Position numbers and translations under genes: made by a program. The notes beneath the pieces were generated by a model that saw nothing but the letters and a program-made list of their open reading frames with translations, had not been told where the DNA came from and searched no databases. Positions 58,238 through 64,000 of a stretch of DNA of 64,000 nucleotides are shown here, one piece after another. The stretch lies in the NCBI RefSeq assembly GCF_031877795.1, contig NC_133935.1, forward strand, positions 71,814,303 through 71,878,302. Direction: 5' to 3'. Positions within the stretch are counted from its first letter, which is position 1, and each line of letters begins with the position of its first letter. This DNA comes from Strix aluco. Its lineage: Eukaryota; Chordata; Aves; Strigiformes; Strigidae.

Positions 58238-61200
58238 ATGCCGCGGCTGTCCGCCGCCGCCTGCCTGTCCTGGGCCGCGCTGCTCTGCGCCCTGGCGCCG
58301 GCGGGCGGCGGGGAGCTGCGCCCGCCCCGCGCCGCCCCGCTCCTCCACCTGCCCCCGGGGGCCGCGGGGCGCCGCGTCGCCGCCGCCCCCTCCGCCGCCG
58401 CCGAGCCGCCGGCGCTGCCGCCCGCCGGGCGCCTGAGGGCGGCGGGGACCGCGCCGCCCCGCGCTCCGCCCGCCGAGCCCCGCGGGCCCCGCGGCGGCGG
58501 GCCCTGCCCGCGGCGCGCCCGGCAGCGGGCGGCCGCCGAGCCCCGCGGAGCCGCCGCCGGCTGCGCCCCGGCGGCGGGGGAGGAGAGCGGCGGGCGCCCG
58601 GGAGCGCGGCGGGCGCGGAGCCTCAACAGCCCCCCGCAGTTCCAGCTGCCCAGCTACCAGGTCTCCATCCCCGAGAACGAGCCGGCCGGCACGGCCGTCA
58701 TCGTGCTGCGGGCCCAGGACCCCGACGAGGGGGAAGCCGGCCGGCTGGCGTACTCCATGGAGGCGCTCTTCGACGAGCGCTCCAACGACTACTTCTCCAT
58801 CGACGCCGAGACGGGCAGCGTGGTCACGGCCCGCAGCCTCGACCGGGAGACGAAGGACACCCACGTGCTGAAGGTGACCGCCTCGGACCACGGCTCCCCG
58901 CGCCGCCGCTCGGCCACCACCTACCTGACGGTGACCGTGAGCGACACCAACGACCACGAGCCAGTGTTTGAGCAGCCCGAGTACCGGGAGAGCATCCGGG
59001 AGAACCTGGAGGTGGGTTACGAGGTGCTGACCATCCGTGCCACCGACGGCGATGCCCCGGCCAACGCCAACATGCTTTACCGCCTGCTGGAGCCGGGAGC
59101 TGGCGACGGGGTCTTTGAGATTGACCCACGCTCAGGGGTTGTGAGGACCCGAGCCCCGGTGGACCGCGAGGAGGTCTCCGAGTACCACCTGGTGGTGGAA
59201 GCCAATGACCAGGGCAAGGATCCAGGACCACGCAGTGCCACGGCTATGGTGCACATCACTGTAGAGGATGAGAACGACAACTACCCTCAGTTCAGTGAGA
59301 AGCGCTACCTGGTTCAGGTGCCAGAGGATGCCCCGGTGAACAGCCAGATACTGCAGGTGCAAGCCACAGATCGGGACCGGGGCAGCAACGCCCAGGTGCA
59401 CTACAGCATTGTGAGTGGCAACCTGAAAGGCCAGTTCTACATCCACTCTTTCTCCGGTGCCATCGACCTGATCAACCCTCTGGATTATGAGACTATTCGG
59501 GAGTACACGCTCCGGATCAAAGCCCAGGATGGGGGCAGGCCTCCCTTGATCAACTCCAGTGGCATGGTGTCGGTGCAGGTCGTGGACGTGAATGACAATG
59601 CCCCCATCTTTGTGAGCACTCCCTTCCAGGCCACGGTGCTGGAGAACGTTCCTCTGGGCTACTCGGTGTTGCACATCCAGGCTGTGGATGCTGACTCCGG
59701 GGAGAACGCCCGCCTGGAGTACAAACTCATAGAGATGGCACCGTCCACTGGTGGTGCCCCTGTAGCAGGTGACTCTGGATTTCCTTTTCAGATCAACAAC
59801 AGCACAGGGTGGATCACGGTGGCTGCAGAGCTGGACCGAGAGACTGTGGAGAACTATCACTTTGGGGTGGAGGCCAGGGACCATGGCATGCCAGTCATGA
59901 CCTCCTCAGCCAGTGTGTCTATCACTGTCCTCGACGTGAATGACAACAACCCCACCTTCACGGAGAAGGTGTATCACCTCAGGCTGAACGAGGATGCGGC
60001 TGTGGGCAGCAGTGTGCTGACCCTGACAGCAGTGGACAGGGACGTTAACAGTGTTGTGACTTACCAGATCACCAGTGGCAACACCAGGAACCGTTTTGCC
60101 ATCACCAGTCAGAGCGGAGGGGGGCTGATCACGCTGGCTTTGCCCCTGGATTACAAGCAGGAAAGGCAGTATGTGCTCACAGTCACTGCCTCTGACGGCA
60201 CTCGCTTCGACACTGTCCAGGTCTTCATCAACATCACAGATGCCAACACGCACCGCCCAGTCTTCCAGAGCTCCCACTACACAGTGAGCGTCAGCGAGGA
60301 CAAGCCCATCGGCACCTCTATTGTCACCATCAGCGCCACTGATGAAGACACAGGGGAGAACGCAAGAATCACTTACATTTTGGATGATAACATCCCCCAG
60401 TTCCGCATCGACCCTGACACAGGCACCATCACCACCCTGATGGAGCTGGACTATGAGGACCAGGCCTCCTACACGTTGGCCATTACAGCCCATGACAATG
60501 GCATCCCCCAGAAATCGGACACCACCTACGTCGAGATCCTCATCCTGGATGCCAATGACAACGCGCCCCGCTTCCTGCGTGACCGCTACCAGGGCTCGGT
60601 TTTCGAGGATGTGCCGCTCTCCACCAGCGTCCTGCAGCTGTCTGCCACTGACCGTGACTCGGGCCTCAACGGCCGTCTCCTCTACACATTCCAAGGTGGT
60701 GACGATGGAGACGGAGACTTCTACATCGAACCCACTTCCGGAGTGATACGGACTCTGCGCAAACTGGACCGCGAGAATGTGGCTGTCTACAGCCTGCGGG
60801 CCTTTGCTGTGGACAGGGGCAGCCCACCGCTGAAAGCCTCTGTGGATATCCAAGTGACTGTGCTGGACATCAACGACAACCCCCCTGTCTTTGAGAAGGA
60901 TGAATTTGACATCTTTGTGGAGGAGAACAGCCCCGTAGGCTCTATTGTGGCACGGATCAGTGCAGCTGACCCTGACGAGGGGACCAACGCACAGATCATG
61001 TACCAGATCGTAGAGGGGAACATCCCTGAGGTCTTCCAACTAGACTTGCTCAATGGAGACCTCACGGCCCTAATGGACCTGGATTATGAGAGCCGGACGG
61101 AGTACGTGATCGTGGTGCAAGCCACTTCAGCCCCTCTTGTGAGCCGGGCAACAGTGCACATCCGCCTCTTGGACCAGAATGATAACCCACCTGTGCTGCA

Positions 61201-61439
61201 GGACTTCCAGATCCTCTTCAATAACTACGTGACCAACAAATCCAACAGCTTCCCCTCCGGTGTGATTGGCAAGATCCCAGCTCATGATCCTGATGTGTCT
61301 GACAGCCTGGCCTACACCTTTGTGCAAGGCAATGAATTGAACTTGCTCCTTTTGGACTCCTCCACTGGGGAACTCAAACTCAGCCGTGATCTGGACAACA
61401 ACAGACCCCTGGAAGCCCTTATGAAAGTGTCGGTCTCAG
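58238..61439 (+). CDS. CELSR1: CELSR1 first coding exon (cadherin ectodomain)
   Basis: It encodes the N-terminal 1067 residues of the Flamingo-type seven-pass adhesion GPCR that mediates homophilic contact in planar cell polarity. The start ATG is fixed by an in-frame stop 12 bases upstream and by a signal peptide (residues 1-25, LSWAALLCALAPAGGG). Residues 26-128 are Ala/Pro/Arg-rich and end in a basic RRAR site. Cadherin repeats follow at about 137-243, 244-352, 353-458, 459-573, 574-675, 676-778, 779-884 and 885-986, with repeat 9 from 987 cut by the exon end. Calcium-binding linkers are visible: DENDN 344, DVNDN 450 and 566, the family-typical DANTH 668, DANDN 771, DINDN 877, DQNDN 979. 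CELSR1 rather than CELSR2/3 is chosen from EILILDANDNAP, DFYIEPTSGVIRT and TVLDINDNPPVFEKDE. EGF, laminin G, GAIN and seven-pass parts lie beyond the window. The exon ends in phase 1 at a donor site, as in mammals. Confidence 0.97.
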
Positions 61440-61445
61440 GTAAGC
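61437..61445 (+). other. CELSR1 exon 1 splice donor
   Basis: CAG|GTAAGC with the intron starting at 61440. The split codon after VSVS fits the Asp found at this place in mammalian CELSR1. Reading through would add 37 unrelated residues before a stop at 61550-61552. Confidence 0.93.
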
Positions 61446-64000
61446 AAGCGTTCGAGGTTAATAAAGCGTGTAATTCTGTTTGTCAGACCAGTATGGGGGC
61501 ATGGGCAGAGGTAACCCACTTGCAGTTTAGTGTGCAGCTTTCGGTTTCTTGAAGCAGCAATTTATCTGTGAAATTTTTGGAGAGGAACCACAAAAATGTA
61601 TCAAGCCCATGTGCTGTGGATTGAAGTGGTTGAAATTGTTATGTGGATCACAAAAGTAAATAAATACGAGTGTGTGTGGAGAGGTATATACTCCCTCAGT
61701 TGAGGTGGTACCTTGGCTAAAGCTTTTCTTATGTTGCATAAAGGTAATAAATGATGTAACTTGCAAAGACAAAGGGAATGCACATGTGTCTGTAATGCCA
61801 TCTCCCCTCTTTTTTTTCCCCTCTAAAACAAAAAAAGTTGAGATTTGGTATCTCTGCTTTTTTAGCAACAAAGCATGTGTATTCCCTTCTGCTATATACC
61901 GGGAGGTTTGGCTGGTAGATCCTTAGACCCCAGACCAGTTCTTGGCTGGTGTGGCCCAGGTGAACGTGATGCTGGCAGAGCTGTGCTGGCTTGCATTGCT
62001 GGCGTGTGTTCCTGTGGGAAATGGCGATGCTGAAAGAAATGAGTTATGGCTGTGTAATAGCTGTGTAACGCAGCTAATTGCACTGGCGTTGCTTTAGTAG
62101 TGCTAGGGGCAGATACTGGGCAAATGCAGCCCCCAAATCAGTGCTGTTGCAGGGAGGGAGAGAAGGGGAGAGAGAGGGATGCGTACTGTACTATTAATTT
62201 CCTTGGAGAATTTGTGTCTCTGTGTGAAGACTGTTTGATATGGTCCAATATACACTTTTATATAAGCACATACATGCTCTTAGGATATTATTCTTTTTCT
62301 GCTCCGTTGCTTGTTTATCATGGAATTACTTTTTATGCCTCTAATTGTGGCATCAGTCATGCAATGAGTAATTTCCTCTGCAGGTGCCACTCTATAAAGT
62401 TTACTGTGGACCTGATCCCATACTTCTGTTGACTTTCAAAGGTTTAACCGGGTACATTCCTCGCTGCCTCTCTCTGCAATCTAAAACTAGTATTTGTATT
62501 CTTTTTGAAAAAAAATAACTGAAAGTACTAGGTATGTAAAATGACATTTTGGGAGATGCTTCTCTTTGGATGGTTGTATTAAAAAAAGTAATAAACTGTG
62601 GCATAATCCTGGCAGTGCTTGTTTTGCTGAAAGTAGTCATGGCGTTCAGCAGGGCCTCGGGGGAGCGAGCCGTGCTCTCCCTTATGTTTGCAGGCTTGAG
62701 GTCCTTTTTGCTTCAGGAAAATGAAAGTGATATTAACTGAGCTGACTGAATTTACTGTGGTGCATCACCTGACAAACCACTCCTGGTTCATCCAAAATGC
62801 CAGGGGGCAGCTAATGTGGTAAGGTAGCTCATAAATGCTGTTTCCATGTCCTGTGAGGACTTGCAGAAAAAACAGACAGTTGCCTTGTGACCTTAAAGAA
62901 AAACATTTGGATTAAGGTGCAGGTGATTGCATGGTCCCTGTCTGTACCAGTAGCTCTTTATCTGGTAGCAGAAGATAAGAACTCATCTTGGAGCACAAAA
63001 CTTGGAAAAGTTGTTTCGTTACACTAGATGAAGAGTGTGTTCAGAACAGAAAAATCGGTGATGTGAACTATTCCTTTCTCAGTCTAATGATTTACGCTGT
63101 TTAAGTGGATGAATTCTCAGGTAGGAATGAAGACCTGTTTTCTTAAGTAAGAGAGCTTAATCCTTAAGTAAGGAGCTTGATCATGCCAGCATCATTTTCA
63201 TGTTTGCTGAAGGTGTGAACTTTGAAACTCTGCTGTGATGTTGACCAAAACTGGCTGTCTGCTTTTTGAAAGATATTTGAAAGATTATAGATTTTTGTGG
63301 GTAGGACTTTAAAATAGTTTTGACAAGCACTGTACTCCATGTGACGTTAATTTGGAGAAGTTCACACTCTGGAAATTGAAAGGGCAGAGTTTGGCAGTGT
63401 GTGATTAGTCCAGGAAAGTCTCACCTGCCTGCTTTCTCTGGTCTATCTGATTCAGTCTTTAAAAAAAAATGTCAGAGAAGCAGCTCAGACAGAAGTACTC
63501 CACAGGGTTATCTCTAAGTGTTGCAAAATACCTGCAAATCATCTGCTAAAATGACCTGCCAGTTAACTGAAAAACTGTCTATGGACTAGCCATTAACCTC
63601 TCAACCCAGACAAACACAAAGTCCTGCCCTACTCACAGCTGCTCTTCAGGTCAGGGAAGGATTGGAGCTCTTTCTGAACTTGGGGAATTTGATCTGTATG
63701 CGACTCGGAAGTAATACTGCTGCTATAAAAAAATCTTATTTCCACCTAGCGATGTGTTGTGCTGCAGAACCATGGGAGTGTGTGTGATGCTAGTGAGGAG
63801 CCACACTGCTCAACTGAATTACTTTGAGAGTTTGATACTTGGCAAAAACCAGCATTCTTTCACTTGAATTGGGGATTATTCAAATAAGCATGGTAATTTT
63901 GGCCTTCTGCTTATAAACAAAACTTTAAGAATCATGAAAACCAAGCAAATGGACATAATAACTTTCATAAAACCTGAGAACATCACACTTGGCATTTAAA
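61440..64000 (+). other. CELSR1 intron 1 (5' part)
   Basis: AT-rich sequence after the donor, running off the window. No further CELSR1 exon and no repeat family were recognised. Three AATAAA hexamers lie in its first 320 bases (61460-61465, 61659-61664, 61746-61751). Confidence 0.9.

Noticed and set aside
58034-61039. Long minus-strand open frames (307, 250 and 377 codons) across CELSR1 exon 1
   Set aside because: They are antisense shadows of a GC-rich coding exon; the sense strand has unmistakable cadherin repeats and the antisense products resemble nothing.

Overview
The window looks like bird nuclear DNA. It is scattered with fragments of chicken-repeat-1 (CR1) LINEs, several with the diagnostic 3' end of 8-bp CATAGAAT/ATTCTATG units. 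It also carries one solo retroviral LTR of a type familiar from neoavian genomes, and no L1 or Alu-like sequence was seen. Most of the sequence is single-copy, AT-rich intergenic DNA, interrupted by GC-rich, CpG-dense promoter islands. Species cannot be read from it; a neoavian bird rather than a galliform is suggested only by the LTR type.

Two protein-coding loci can be supported. At the right end (58238-61439, + strand) is the very large first coding exon of CELSR1, the Flamingo-type seven-pass cadherin of planar cell polarity. It has a signal peptide, a basic low-complexity N-terminal region, eight full cadherin repeats and the start of the ninth. It ends in a splice donor whose phase and surrounding residues match the mammalian exon 1 boundary, and the rest of the window (61440-64000) is intron 1. 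Its promoter is a CpG island starting near 57.3 kb, with a purine repeat and two short upstream ORFs close to the start codon. In the middle (23170-23550, + strand) is an intact, intronless H2B open reading frame. It has three N-terminal tail substitutions relative to canonical avian H2B and no histone 3' stem-loop, and good-looking splice sites flank the coding sequence, which suggests a stand-alone, replication-independent H2B.

A second strong CpG island (about 6.9-9.0 kb) has no recognisable coding exon in the window. From the conserved vertebrate order (CELSR1 lies head-to-head with GRAMD4) it is the best candidate for the GRAMD4 promoter, with transcription leftward on the minus strand; this is inference. 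A smaller CpG cluster lies at 56.7-57.0 kb.

Repeat layout: younger CR1 pieces at 0.9-1.2 (+), 2.35-2.85 (+), 19.1-19.3 (-), 33.6-35.7 (-, the longest, with a broken reverse transcriptase), 39.4-40.4 (-), 40.85-40.99 (+) and 47.3-48.0 kb (-). Very old CR1-like pieces lie at 29.2-29.5, 44.7-45.6 and 51.4-51.6 kb. The solo LTR is at 51.96-52.55 kb, two weak MIR-like SINE candidates are at 14.2 and 17.3 kb, and there are several short tandem duplications and homopolymer tracts. No tRNA, rRNA or CRISPR was found. I see no clearly new multi-gene system. The observations most worth a second look are the unusual H2B locus, the possible intronic polyadenylation of CELSR1, and the unassigned CpG island.
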